Assembly (NCBI GenBank): GCA_013398175.1
Contig: VZRZ01008263.1
Location: 18,142-82,141 of the forward strand
Reading direction: 5' to 3'
DNA length: 64,000 nt
Source of the DNA: Climacteris rufus
Lineage: Eukaryota; Chordata; Aves; Passeriformes; Climacteridae
A program made the position numbers and the translations under genes. Each line of letters starts with the position of its first letter. Positions within the stretch are counted from its first letter, which is position 1. The notes below the pieces were generated by a model. It ran no database searches. It saw only the letters and a list, made by a program, of their open reading frames with translations, and was not told the origin of the DNA. Positions 1-12,867 of the stretch are shown one piece after another.

Positions 1-167
1 GCGGGCTGCCCGTGGAGGATGCGGCCGCGGAGCGAGGTGCCGGCGGCTGGTCCCGACGGCTGCCCGCCGGGCGCTGGCGCTGGTCGTGCTGGTGGTGGTC
101 GCTTATGCCCTACTAAAGCGAGGGATTAAGAAAAGTTTTGTCTCTTTGCTTTTGCTGTGTGCAAGTG
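1..167 (+). CDS. Candidate first coding exon, 5' end outside the window; signal-anchor-like segment
   Basis: Seen: the first ~120 bases are very GC- and CpG-rich (including a GCGGCCGC site at 21-28), unlike almost all of the rest of the window. The frame beginning at base 2 is open to a stop at 179-181. It encodes an Arg/Cys-rich stretch, then the hydrophobic run ALALVVLVVVAYALL (bases 71-115), then the basic KRGIKK. A GTGAGG donor lies at 168, leaving the exon in phase 1; a GC-type donor (GCAAGT) starts at 161. No in-frame ATG is present, so the start would lie upstream. Known: a short Arg-rich tail followed by one hydrophobic segment is the usual layout of type II Golgi or ER signal-anchor proteins such as glycosyltransferases. 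Inference: a 3' fragment of exon 1. Other readings are a 5' UTR exon, or a second frame opening at the ATG at 19-21 that ends at 127-129 after 36 codons. I do not recognise the protein. Confidence 0.3.
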
Positions 168-3100
168 GTGAGGGTTTCTGACTCTGGGGGTAGGCGAGAC
201 GCTGGAGCGGAGCTGGCTTCTCTGATGCACAAGCACATAAGCAGGAAGAGAGAGAAAGAAAAAGGAAAAAAAATATAAACTATGGGGGCTTTGTTTTGCC
301 TTTTTTTTTTTTAAATTATAGTAACACCACAGGTAACTCATAATGGAAATAAGCAGAGTTGCTTTTATACATGGTCAGTATGAGACTGAAAACTCAAATA
401 CAGAATGACTCTATTATTTTTGTCAAGAAAAACCCCAGTTGTTTGCCCACGTGTCCCTCAAAGGCAGTAGAGGGAAATTCGGGTTTTGACATTTCTTCAT
501 AAAGTTAATCAAAGCATGGAGTTATTGGCTGTTCAGCCACGGGAACGCTTGGTTTGCGATTCCTGCGGTGCCAGCGTATGAGAGCACCGTCTACTGATAG
601 CCCAGCATTTTCTGTCCAGCACTGCGACAGGGAGCAGCCAAGAGTGCTACCGTTTTAATAAGTGAGGGGGGAAAAAATCTGGGTTTGTGGCTTGTTTACT
701 CAGCGCGTGCAAAAGCATGTTGCAGGCAGGCAGGGTTTTACCCTCAAGACAGAGTCTAATAAGGCCTAGCAGGAGCCAGAACTGCACGTAAAGCACATTT
801 GAAGCGATTTCCAGAAGTGCTTTTTTTCCTCCTCGTTTTCCGTGCTCATCTGTGAGTGTCTGTTGGACGCCGAAATGTCACGTACTTGCAGCTCTACAGA
901 AATGCGGGTGCTGCTTGGTGTGGATCCTCTTTGCAGGAGGAAATCCCGGCAAGGTCCGGTTGCTGCTGAGGGCCGATACTAGCGGCGTCTGACACGGAGT
1001 TTTTGAATGGATGGCTGAAGGTGATTTTGCCACAAAGTTTAGTTCTTTTACAGAGAAATTAAATTTTCTCTTTGAATCACTCTAGCTTTGGATCAGATGA
1101 TAACTTTGAGCATACAAATTGGCCAGAAATACTGTATAGATGAAACGTTTCTGGCAGTTTCTGTACTAGCAGCCCTGTCTCATATTTTGGTGCCTGAGTA
1201 GAACTTGCTGCTAGGAATTGAAGTGCAGCTGTATGATTTTTACCTTCCAAATGGAGCACAGTAGAGGAAGCATTTAATTGACAGACTTGTTTCAGGCTGG
1301 GGAAAATATAAACACAAAGTTTATCAGTGGTGTAGCTGGTTCAAGACAAGGCTTTTAAAAGCACCCATCCTTTTTACTACTTTTGCATCTGTATTAGGTG
1401 TTGAATTTTGATCTGACTTTACAAGTGCAACGCAGGGTGTGATAAGGGGTTACAGCTTCCAATGACAATCCATGCCTTTATAAGTTGTTTGGTTTAACAC
1501 AGAAGCAGTGGCCTTAGATGTCACCTGCAATGACAAAGCCAGCATTTTTATCTGGTACTTTGAATTTTCAGTAAACTCTCAATGTCTGATTCAAACAAAG
1601 ACTTACTGAACAGTGGGGCTGACACTGTTTTGGCTGAATTTGGTGGCAAAACTCCCTTTCACTTCAGCAGAAGCAGGATGTGGGCCATAACATGAAGTGC
1701 TTACATTGATTAGTATCCTTAATACCATCACAATTTTTCTGACAATTTATACTGTTAATTTGATATTGATTCCTTTGCTGAGCAGCATTAACTGGTACTT
1801 GGAGCTAATTAAAATGTTAGAAACTTGGTTCCCTTGAGATTCTTCTGTCATAATTTAGTTCAGAAGTTTCTCACAAGCCTTTAGGATGACCTTTCTCAAG
1901 AGATGCAGGCACACTGGTAGCAGAAAATTCTGCCTCTAATGACTGGGAACTGTCTCTGGAAGTTTGGGTAAGGCGTTCGATCGCGTTAACAGCAGGCGCA
2001 GTTGTGCGTGGCTGGTAGGGGCATACTGGAGGGGGCAAAGGGGAGGTCAGGAGCTAATAATTTGCCAGGCATCTAAAACTGCAAACTGTAATTCCTTAGC
2101 AAGGCTAGGGTTTCTTTTTCAAGTGCATGTGCATTCAGAAGAGGACTACTTCAGTTTCTTGGCTGGAACGTAGATTAGTTGGTGCAGAGGCAACACTCTT
2201 ACACAGAGACTCCATCTTAGTCTCCTGGTGCTAAAACACATTATATGTTATTATCATCTTTGTTTCTCTCACAGGTAATGAATACAACTCTTCAGGAACT
2301 AATGCCAGCTTTTCACTTTAGACTTTTTCAGATTGCTAGTTACACCAAGACTTTAAATGAACAGAAGATAGTTCTGTGTTAGAAGATTTTTACCTCAATT
2401 TTCAATATTTTTACACAGCAAAGTTTATAATTGAAGGCAGAAAGCCCATTTAACAATATTCTGCTTTGCCACCGAGTGGGAAAATTGTTATTTTAAACAA
2501 AGAGAAGACGACAACTTGGTCTTACTATTTTATGTATTATTATATATGAAATATTAATACCATTTCCAGTGAGATGTGCTGAATACCATAATCCGTAAAC
2601 ATAGCCAGGATTATACTCCTCAAAACAATTATTTTAAGAGCTATAAATTAAAGTTACAACTATCACTTTTTTTTTCCCCCCCCTGCCTAGGGCATTAAAG
2701 CAGAAGTGAATATTTCAGATGTGGTTAGGGAGGCATATATTACGTTTCCGCTAATTCAGATAAGGTTTGCCCAATACGCCCCCCCAACAATCTCCTTTGC
2801 TTCCCCCTCCCGCTGCCCCAGTGGGATGTGTGCTAACCTGACTGTGCCTGGAGCTAGCGAGGGCAGGAGTGTACGGTGCAGCGCTGCCCAGGGGCCACGC
2901 GCCGGGCGCTCCCGTGTGCCACGGGCAGCCTGGCGTGGCACAGTCCCCTACACATCCAAACCACTGCCGAGGGTTTCTGTGCATGTTCCAATATCTGCTT
3001 CTGGCTTGAATACTTAGGGAAGGTCAGGATTTATGTTTGTCATCACTGGAGGGGGGAAGAGATCTGAGGGTGTGCTGGTTTCAGCCTTGTGAAATGCACT

Positions 3101-6100
3101 GCGTCAGGCGACTGCTCCAGGTACCTCTACAGAGCTCCTCGATGACCAGATCTTTCCAGATTCAGGTATCTGTTACCCTATCAAAGTCCTGCAGTCACAA
3201 AACTAGTGTGCTGACTCAAAACACAAGTTTTACCTCCCAAATATTTAGGGTGCAGCGTTCGCTTCCCTAAGTAATCTTGAAATAGGAAACTGAAACACCT
3301 TTTAGTCTGTGTATGTAGCAGAGGTGCCCGGTTTCACTATAGCTTAAGTAATTCCATACCTCTTCCCATAATGTTGTTTTGTAATTTCTTGCAGCACTAT
3401 CTTGTGAAACAGTCTTTTCTACATGAAGAGTACACTAGGGGGACTATTTTCCTCTTTGTTAAGCGGTATGGCAAGACTATGAATCTCATCCTTTATGCAT
3501 AGATGCCAGCAATTCCCAAATTTAAATGCAGCTGATTTAATTTGATTTGTTTTTCGTATCAGAAGCCTATTTTGTTTTACACCTATTGTATTCATCTTCC
3601 CTGTGAAAGATAAACACTAGCTGCTGGGGTATTTACTTTGAAGTGGAGATTTTTGTAAACTTTGTACATGGACATTCCATCGTTCCTTGCCATGTTTTAT
3701 TGGACAGTATGTACTGAAGGGCTGCAATCCTTTCAGTGTAGCAAATGCATGAGTCTCTTCTCTAATTATTGAGACTTGAAAAGGCTTGAGAAATTTGCCA
3801 GTGATGTAGACAGATGTCTAAATCTGTTGGCCAGATGCTGATAGACAAGATGTGTCGGACTCTTTTTATCATCTTCTTGCAAAGGATGTGAGAAGGAAGC
3901 AACACCACTCTGTTCTTATTTCTCCTTCCTCGGACTGGCACACAATGTCTTTATCAGGAAAGGCAATGTAAAACTGGAGTCTGCATCAGTTTCTTTTTTT
4001 ACTCTGCTGCCTTTTTTTTCTTTTTTTCTTTTTTTTTTTTTCTTTAAAGGTTCTGTTTCCCAAATAACTGCTAGCAAGAATATTTTTTCCAGCCTCCTAT
4101 TATACTTTTTTAAAATATATTTTTGAGCTGCCTTGTTCATCTGTACAGAAGGGTTTGAGTTACAAGCCATACCCTGATTATTTTAAGTTTTGATCTACCA
4201 AAGAGAGCACGGGTTTAAGCACGTGAATGGATCCTTGGGACTTCACTGGGATTACGTGTGTGCTTAAACTTGCTGCTTAAGCATCTTACCTGATCAAAGC
4301 CTTGCTATGTTGTTCTTTAACAAAATACTCAGAAACATTTGTAAGTGACTTTTGCGCTGAGCAGTGTAAAGAGATGTGTGGTTCCAGCGGTTGAAACCAC
4401 TAGATAATAAGTGTCTTGCATCAAAGAGGAGTATACTTTAGTATCACAGTAACAAATGACTCTTTAAACTTTCCAGTAGAAACCATATGTAGATATTAGC
4501 ACATATTGTTATTTCATATCTGTAATGTACATCAAAGATCTCACTTTTCCCCAGCTCATGCAGGCAGGTGACAACTATTAGAGCAGTGAGAGAGAGACCA
4601 AGTAGCTCTCCCAGAGTCACTGACATTGTTTGATCCACAGTGTGTCAGTGAGGAGCAGCTCCGCTGAAGGACTTGTTAAATGCAGACATAAACACAACAC
4701 CTTGGTGAATATCATCAACTGCAAAGAGTCACAGGCTCTGATAAACTTAACTTTTGATGTGAATGGGAAGCCCCAGTCCATGATGCTGGATACCATTGCC
4801 ATCAGGTAGACCTGCGTGATAAATACGGGAATCGATGTTCCTCAGTTGTTCAGAGACAGAAGGTTACCTAAAACGGTCATGCAACAATGGACATTGTCTG
4901 TAATGGGTTTTTTAGCGTCAGTATTTGTACGTATTTAAAATTGGAGCGTATTTAAAATAGGAAGCCTGAGAGTCAGAGGTTGGCTTTTACTCTTACCTGT
5001 GTGTTTGAAAGTACACAGTTAAAGCTCATAAAAATTGAATCACCTTAGTGGCAGTTACATCCATAGTATTGTATTGGCTTGAACAAACACTGAGACCATC
5101 AGGCTGGGGAGGAGAGGCGTCCTGGCACTGCTGTCCTGGGACACCCCGCTTCTGCCTGGTGTTGTCCTGGTGAAGCGAGCGGTGTCTTACGCGCGAGGCC
5201 ATTTTGTATTCGGGTCATTTTGGTGGTGCTACACTACTTTGCTGTAATCCTGGGAGATTAGGGGAGGCTGGGCACGTGCTGGTGCATTTAGAAAGGCGAG
5301 TGATTAGGGTTAGCTGGGTGGTTTTGTGAAAGCTCTTTGTGCTGATGTGGACAAAGTAGAAGCCCGGAGTGGAAGGTGGGCAGCGCTGGGGCAGCCCCCC
5401 GCCCCCTGTGCAGCGGCTGGGTGGGTTTCAGCCAGCTTGCCTGGGCTGGACGGCGGGGACAAGCGTGAAACCACCCCAGAAAGTTACGGTGCCTGCACTG
5501 GCTTCAAAGGGAGGCCGGCAGGATTGCCTTGGAGAGAAGGGAAAACTGAAGATAAACAGCCGAAGCATTTCTCTAGGTGGCAGCCTCCTAAAGGTGCCCT
5601 GCTAGATTTTGGCAACCAGCTATTTTGCGTGGAAGTATGGAAAATCTTTTGTGAGGATTGTTCCTTATTTGCAAGGCAATTAAAGTGGGTCTTGGTGTAG
5701 TGGCGGCTTGCCAAAGGAGAAACTGAAAGTGTTTCCTAATGCAAGTTGCTACTTAGACTAAAGTCTCTGCATGTTCTTGTTTCTCTCCCACCTTTTTTTT
5801 TTTTTTAAAGCCTTGCTACTATGTCTGTCACAGAAAACGTGCCCAAGGGCAGGGTTACAAAATGGCAACATTAGTTTGTTTGAAAAGCAGAAGGTCTCCA
5901 CATTTGAAGAAGGCATTTTGTCTGGAGGAATCAAAGCTCTGAGCATCCTACTGCTGCTGATCCGTTCCCCTTGCCATGGAAAACTGGGATTCCCAAATGA
6001 GCTCGGGAAAGGGGCCACAGCCTTGCCAGGTCCCGGGACAGGAGACACATCCAGGTCCTGCAGCACGGAGCAAGGCTCCTGATAAAGGCCTGCCTGATAA

Positions 6101-6399
6101 CACAGCACTCAGGGAGCTGCAAGATTTTTTTTTTTTGATGTGGCTTTTCTTGGGGCTGACAATACGTGCGTAGCGCAGCGGTTCAGGAGCAAAATGAAGT
6201 GTTCAAGTAATGTGCATAGTCATGCAGTTTTCAGTACTGCTGGCTCAGCACACCATGAGTTAAGTGAAGATTATGCTTAACCTTTTATTTGCTCTTTTTT
6301 TTTGTGCTTCTACAAAAAAGCACTAGACTGTTCTGTTACAATTTCCTGAGCATTGCCACACACCAGGCTTAGAAAATGAGGTGCATTTAGCCAATTTAT
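168..6399. other. Non-coding stretch, probably intron; no gene recognised
   Basis: Mostly AT-rich, CpG-poor sequence. Items of note are two strong polypyrimidine acceptors (exon start 2275 and 2691, see findings), a CpG-dense patch at about 2763-2945, and a T-rich pyrimidine tract at 4011-4045. A 124-codon open frame at 5326-5700 has no recognisable domain and lies in GC-rich sequence where stops are rare. No interspersed repeat was recognised. Confidence 0.5.
4011..4045. repeat. T-rich low-complexity tract
   Basis: A 35-base run that is almost all T with four interrupting C residues. It is simple sequence. It could act as a polypyrimidine tract, but no convincing exon follows it. Confidence 0.8.
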
Positions 6400-6475
6400 G
6401 GCCTGACATATGTTAATTAACATTAATTACCTGCTTGAATAGTCCATTTAGCACTTATTATTAAAAAGTGGCTTG
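6400..6475. promoter_or_regulatory. Candidate homeodomain-type conserved non-coding element
   Basis: A compact AT-rich block containing the perfect palindrome GTTAATTAAC (6412-6421), followed directly by further ATTAAT/TAATTA cores and a CACTTATTATTAAA stretch. Clustered TAAT cores are typical of homeodomain-bound vertebrate enhancers. This is motif reading only; conservation has not been tested. Confidence 0.15.
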
Positions 6476-8679
6476 TCTACAGAAGGGGATTTTCCTTCAG
6501 AGTGAGATGTTTTGTTCTAACTTGCTTCAGATGAAGTCAGGATGGGGTATCCTGTGCTTCTCTGCATGGCTGTACCAGTTTCCTGATATTCCAGGTGTGT
6601 GTGTGGGGTACATTGCACCACTGACAGGCACCAACTCCTTACCTGTGTGTATCTGACATTTATTTGACAACAACTTAGCTTCCCAAGCAAACTAGCATGT
6701 TTCCAAGCATTTTTTTGCTAGTGGTGGATAGAGCTTTGCTTGTCTGTTTGTGGCAGCAGGGAAGGAGCCATGCTTCTCAGCCTGCCAGGAACTGCAGGGG
6801 CATCTGAAGCCGTGTGCTGGTGTGACCCCAGCCCGTTTGGGGTGGAGGGGCAGGAAAAGTTTAGGTGTGCAGGGAGAGGGGATGTAGGAATTGCTGAGGC
6901 ACACTGTGGTGCCCTGCACAGAGGTCATCTTCAGCTATGTGTGAACGAGGATAATGGACTTTGGGGCTCCCACAGCCACTGAGAGCAGGCCACTGCTGGA
7001 GTGGAGCATGATCTCCAACAACAGCAGGATATGTCTTGCTGTATTCATCAGCTGCATTACCTAAGTTATCTCCTGGGCTCTGTGCTGGGCAAGGGTTGTC
7101 ACAGATCATTGGTCTATAACCTGTGAGGTGAGGGAGTAAGAAACAGAGAGCACTTGTTCGATTTCCAGATACCAATACTGAAAAAAAAATAATTCCATTC
7201 CTCAATTTCCCATCCTGCAATTTCTCATTCCTGCCTTGAGAGACTCCAGGGATGTTATGGCCTAACTCACCTTCTCCATCTTTCCCCCTTGTAACACCAT
7301 GCAGGGGATAGCATGGTGCAGTTCTGTGGGAGATGGAGGGCTGGCTTGTGCGGGGCTGTGTCACACAGAAGAGCTGCATTTTGGCTGGGGATACAGTATA
7401 GGGACGATTAGGCTACAAGAGTGATAAAAGCAACATCAGGGCAGTGTAAGGAGTTGGGAACAAGTGAGTTTGGGAACAAGTGAGATTGCATTAGTGGTCT
7501 GCCTCCTCCCTGGTGTGAAATAGCAAGGGAGCTGCCTTCCAGTGGGGCTAGAGAAGAGCAATGCTGTGTCACCAGTGCTTTTTGCCAGAGTGGTTCCTCC
7601 TGGTGCTGTGCCTGACTGTGAGGTTCAGGAGGAGCCCCTCTTGCCCTGCAAAGCCAGAGTTCTTTCTCTCAGCCACCCACCTTGCATGTTTGCTCAAGGC
7701 TTGATATGCTCATAACTCTGCTTTGCAGGGAATTTGAGGCAGGTCAGGAGTTAACAGCATTGATGGCTTGTTAATAACTCTGTGCGTGTCCTACCTGGAC
7801 TTTGCTGACTGGGGCAATTTTCTTTATCTTTACACTGGTACCTATTAAAAATAAAGGCTATTTAAATACTTTAAAAAATACCTTTGTAAGATTTCACAGA
7901 CAGAGAAGTGCCTGTCTGAGGATTTGTACTAGTAAAGAAATGCGTTGTGAAAATGAGCTCTTATGACAGACTTGTGCTAACAAACTGAATGGATTGCTCG
8001 CTCTATTGCACCGTGCTGCATACTTTAGGGCTGAATTATCAAATGCTGGGTTCTCACTTGAACATGTTTATTTGGCAAGGTATTGTTTTGCTTTTCTTTA
8101 TTATTTTTCACCTGACGGTGAAGTTGCTACTCGCTACATGTAAGGAGATGTGCAAGAGTGGTGCGTGCTGGACAGAAGAGTAGAGGCAGCCCATGGATCA
8201 TTGTTGGAGGAACTGGGAGAGGAAGGTCCGTTTGAAGCAAAGGAGGTGGTGCGTGGCACTGACAGCTTGTCGTCTGTGTGTCTCCAGTTTTGGGGGGCAG
8301 GAGGCTGTGGGTGCAGGGCTGGGGCTGCTGTGCACCTCAGCGCTGCCGTGGTCAGGCGCGTTTCCGTGGGCTGAGTCACTGGATCACGCCACTTCTGCGG
8401 CCCTTCACCCACTGCCCATGCCGAGCTGAAGGGTGGCTCTGTGCTGACGTCTCCAAGCCAAAATCCAGTTGAGAGCTCTGGAATGAGGGCAGGAGGCAGG
8501 AGTGCTGCCAAAGGAGCCATTTTTCTCCTTTGACACCTTCCTCTCAGGCTGCCTTCGCACACTGTGTTGTGCTGTAGGTCTGCCTAGGGACTCCTCATAG
8601 CCCAGCCCTCAGCCTTGCAGTGTCTTCAGGCCAGCCTGCCTCCCCATCCTGGCCTTCTGAGCTCTTTGTCTCTCTCTAG
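6476..8679. other. Non-coding stretch; no gene recognised
   Basis: Contains a 16-bp direct tandem duplication (7454-7484). A 172-codon minus-strand open frame (6861-7379) contains a strong minus-strand donor (GAAG then GTGAGT) near 7270, but no family is recognisable. GC-rich sequence from about 8130 to 8560 gives overlapping open frames on both strands, which argues for composition rather than coding. Confidence 0.45.
7454..7484. repeat. 16-bp tandem duplication, two copies
   Basis: The 15-mer TTGGGAACAAGTGAG occurs at 7454-7468 and again at 7470-7484, giving a period of 16. It is a recent-looking slippage duplication with no evident function. Confidence 0.85.
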
Positions 8680-11600
8680 GGAGCAGCGGAGGCCATGGCA
8701 CTCCCAGGGTTGTGATCATTCTTCTCAGACTCAGAATGGGTGAGAAGGGTGGGTGGGACTCAGTCCTAGGAAAAAGTTTGCCGTAGGTTTGCTGACTCCT
8801 GAGTCGCGTGAGCAGAAAAGGGCAGGTCTGGGCTGCTTGCCAGCATTTGAACAGGGAGGCAACATCTGCTTATCCCAACCCTAGAGGAGTGGGAGACAAC
8901 AGATAAGCCAGAAGACTGATGAGGACAGACGGCAGTGTGCTGTGGGAGGACAGATAGAGGAGCACCCAAAAACATCGGTGTGTGCCACTGGGGCTTCACT
9001 CTGCCTCCTGGCTGCTGCAGCTGCTCCGTTTGGAGAGGGAATGACAACTGGTTTGCATGGATGCAGCCTGGTTTATAACAGTGCAGCTTCCACGGGTAGA
9101 TGAAGTAAAGAGAACAGGTCTGAGTCTCATCCCTGCTGCAGGCCACTCTAAGGCAGTAGCGGGGCTGTCCTGCGATGCAGCAGCAGCAGGCATTTGCATT
9201 AGTGCTAGACAGACTCAAGCCAGCAGTGCCTAAAACCTTAATTGCATCTGAGCCAGAGCTCCTTGTGAAGACTTGAGTATGACCAGGGAGCATTAGTAAC
9301 AGTGTCACACCTAAGTAAACAAAGCTTTATTTAAAAATGTGTTAATTACCTAGTAATATTCTAATACAAGCTACTCTCCTAGTCTAAACAGCTAGCACCT
9401 CTGACTTTGGAGACAATTTACCCTTATAACTTAGTGTTTTCTCATGCTATACCCTGTTGGTTTCTACGCTTTTTCCAGAATAGGATGCAGAAGAATAGAT
9501 GTATTATTCTAAAGAAGTAAGATTAGGATATGGGCTGAATTCCAGAGCTGTATTTGTTTTATCTAGAATGTGGACTGGATTATCTTGATATATGCTCACA
9601 TATCAGTGCTCTTAAAACCTGCTGTATTTGGGGTTTTTCTCTCTACCCTATCTCTTCAAGCATTTATTTTAGCTTTCCAAAGACACGTTGTGACCAAGGT
9701 TAACCCCACTTTCTCACGTGAAATTTGCAGTGTAAACATACCTTTAAATGTTAGACTTAATCCAGATCAAAAGTTTCTGACTTTATGTGAACCCCAATCA
9801 TGTGTAAATGTATTTGCTAATACTTCATGGAGGATTTATCAGTTTCATGTATTAAATTCTAGATATGCTTAGTACATAAAATTTGGCGTCTGATAAGTGA
9901 GAACAGTGCTCAAGAAAGAATGTCTTGTTGTAAGTGTCCCACAGGCTCCCACATTATCACCTTTTTTGCTGATTGGTTTTGTACATAGAGCAGTGATGTG
10001 GTTTCCTGAAAGTCTGTAACTTACAGTTTGTTCTGCAACGCTGCTCTGGATCTTGACTAATTTTCAGAGAATGTTTTTTCCATGAATTTGTCTGAGAAGG
10101 TGATGCCAGTTCAGGTTGTGTCCTGAGATGCTTGTAAGCTGAGACATGTAGAGCTGCTGTCCCTGTTCTTGTGCAACATGATCTATTGTGCCTAAGAGTT
10201 TCACTGTGTGGGGGAACTCAAAACCATTTGTTGGAGATGTCAGGTTTCAGAGTGAATGGGGCTTCTTTAAGTATGCATCAAGACCTACAGTGGGAGGCTG
10301 CTGACCCTACTCTGCCTTTGTAGGAGAAGAACTTTGACACCAGTAATGATGCTGCCACTGAGGAGCTGTAAAAACTTTGCAGTTTTTTGTGAATTCATAA
10401 CCTCAGCCATATATGTGTCCCAGGTAAAGTGGGCTACATCTAAAATCTTCGATTTGCAAATGGAAGTCATGTCAGAGCCCTGTATGAATCAGGCCAGAGG
10501 TTTCCAGCCTAGTTTGTGCAGCTGCCAAAAGCTCTGACCTAGTATTATGTTCATGATGTTGACAGTGTGATTTTCACTTCCCATAGCATGTTGAGATTTA
10601 TTTCTTGCCCCAGTGCTCTTGCATCCGGATTCACGCACAGCAAAAATACTTCTGATTAAAATGTGCTGGAAGGTTTGCATGCTTGGGGTAAGAGAGAAAT
10701 CTTTTATGAGGAGCTGTTCTACATAAAGCTATGGAGAAGGGAGCTGTGTGCTTAGGAAGGTATTTGAAAATCAATAGTGAGGCCATTTTCCATACCAAAA
10801 AGAGGGGAAGTGTGTAGTCCATAAGGTAGTGGCATACGGGACTGGGAGGAGGAAGGATTCTGTGAGTTAGCAGCGGGGAGTAAATCAACCTGATGTATGT
10901 TCATAGACATCTGATGTCTATTGGGCCTAGTGGGGTAGCTCAAAGCAGGTGGAAGAAGCATACTGTTTACCTAATTAGAAACATAAATAAAATCTTTCCA
11001 ACATTCTTCTAAATTAAAATGCATTTGAAGCATATGTCAGACTTCTCACATCCAGGAAAGCTCTCTTAAAACCCCGCCGTTCCTCACAAAGGCTGTTTCT
11101 AGCCCACTTCCTTCAGGGCTCTGCCAGGTAACAAGTCTTCCTGGTTGGAAGATGGAGTGGGATATGCATTAGCAGCTGGAGATGCTGGGGTTCTTCCTCA
11201 GCACACCTGTACTCCTTTTTAATCAGAGGGAAAAGGGCTATTGTTTGAGATGGTAGACCAGGGAATTGGAATAATGAAAGAAAATTACTGTCACTGAAAT
11301 CACAGAAGACAGGATTTCACCTCTGTTTTTATTGAGGAGTTGGTGATGGTGGGAAGCAGGGCCTGGGCTGCAGTACAGTCAGGGCAGCTTCATATCTCCA
11401 GTGTATTTTAGACACCAAGGAGACAAAGATGATGCTAATTGCAAGAGAAACTACTTAACTGCTTTGTATTATGTGTGAAATGAAGAGGGAATAACGCTGA
11501 TTGAATGACCTATTTTGACTTTCTCAGTATAATATGTTTAATGTTTTAGTCTGTTTCTGGACAGTGAATTATAATTTTATAAAATCCTGCTGGAATTTAA

Positions 11601-12851
11601 TATGTTGCTGGGCACAGTTATTTGATCCTCACAGTTTTAACTGCAAAGTTATGTCTTGCTGCTTGACTTGGTGGCAGGAGTTTTCTCTTTCAGCTGGAAA
11701 GGGCTTTTGCCATGCAAAACAGTGACAGTAGTACTTTTTGTTTTATACAAAATAGGGACCTGTCAGGAAGAATATAAAATAGGGCACTGAAGGAGTCTAA
11801 TTTAGAAGGAGAAAGGGCATAAATCTCCACCTCTCTCTGATGACAGAAGGCCAAAGTACAGCAGAAATGTTTCCCTGCTTGTAAAATGCCAGATGCCAAA
11901 TGTAAAATACCAGAGAGGTTATGCTGTTAAAGGCACAGCTGTATCTAGCCTTCTTACAAATTTTTCAACTATATTTCTGGTACATAAAGGGATTCTTAGA
12001 CGGCAAAGTGGCTCTTTTAGGGTCTTCTCTGCTTATTGTGCTGTTACAGAAATTGTTTGCTGTTTTGGACCAGTGTCAGGCACAATAATACTGAATAAGT
12101 CCCAGATGAATGTGGGTGGTGAAAGGAGAAAAATAATTTCAAATAAAGAGGGGCATTATCAACTGAGCAGCCAGTGTTGATCCTATGGTGCTGAAAAATG
12201 AAAGCAGGAAAAAGTTGGGTTTTTTTGTTGTTTTGTTTTTTTTAAAGATGGGTAATCTTAGCTGAAAACTCTGTTCTGACAAGTGTTTGGTACTCTGCTT
12301 AAACTTGCAGCACATTGGCATTGGTGCAGCAGTGCTGTGAAGCATTGAGAGGGAGAACAGAAGTAGAAAGAAGCCTCCAAAACTTGAGAGGATCTTCAGA
12401 TTCTTTGTCCATTTTGGACAGCATGACCTGTAGCGTCACTTGCAGCTGCTGGATCCAAGAGTATAAATAGTGAAAAGAACACTGATTTGGCCAGGATAAA
12501 ATGTTCATTTTGGGTTTTTCCAACAGCTGTGTCGGGACTTAACCCTGGCAAAAGCTTCTCACGTGTCATTTGTATTCAGGCTTGCACTAAGCATGTAGAA
12601 TGACAATGTTCTCTAATTGAAAGAAAGAAAAGAGGAAAAAAGTAATAAATTGAGAAATGGTGTGTGTTTGGTGTCCTCTCAGCCTGAAGGAAAAACACTG
12701 TTTGAACAGTATGATAGCTGTTGTTTGAGAAATTAAGTATGGATTTCCTTCAATTGTAGTTGAATCATGACATCTTACTAAATTTATCCAGTTTTGAGTG
12801 CCTGCTTTTTGGTTTGACATTTTTGTTGGATGGTTGTTGGTTGTTTGGTTT

Positions 12852-12867
12852 AAAAAAAAAAAAAAAA
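12852..12867. repeat. A16 homopolymer
   Basis: Sixteen A residues after a TTGG-rich segment. There is no preceding transcript-like sequence or target-site duplication that would mark it as the tail of a processed retrocopy. Confidence 0.85.

Noticed and set aside
1964..2000. Peptide KAFDRVNS, reminiscent of a reverse-transcriptase motif
   Set aside because: The match is only a few residues. No other RT motif follows and the frame ends soon after, so it is chance.
7270..7384. Possible minus-strand exon: acceptor ending CCCCAG, ATG soon after, donor GAAG/GTGAGT
   Set aside because: The splice sites are acceptable, but the peptide is unrecognised and proline/serine-rich without domain texture. 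No neighbouring minus-strand exon supports it.
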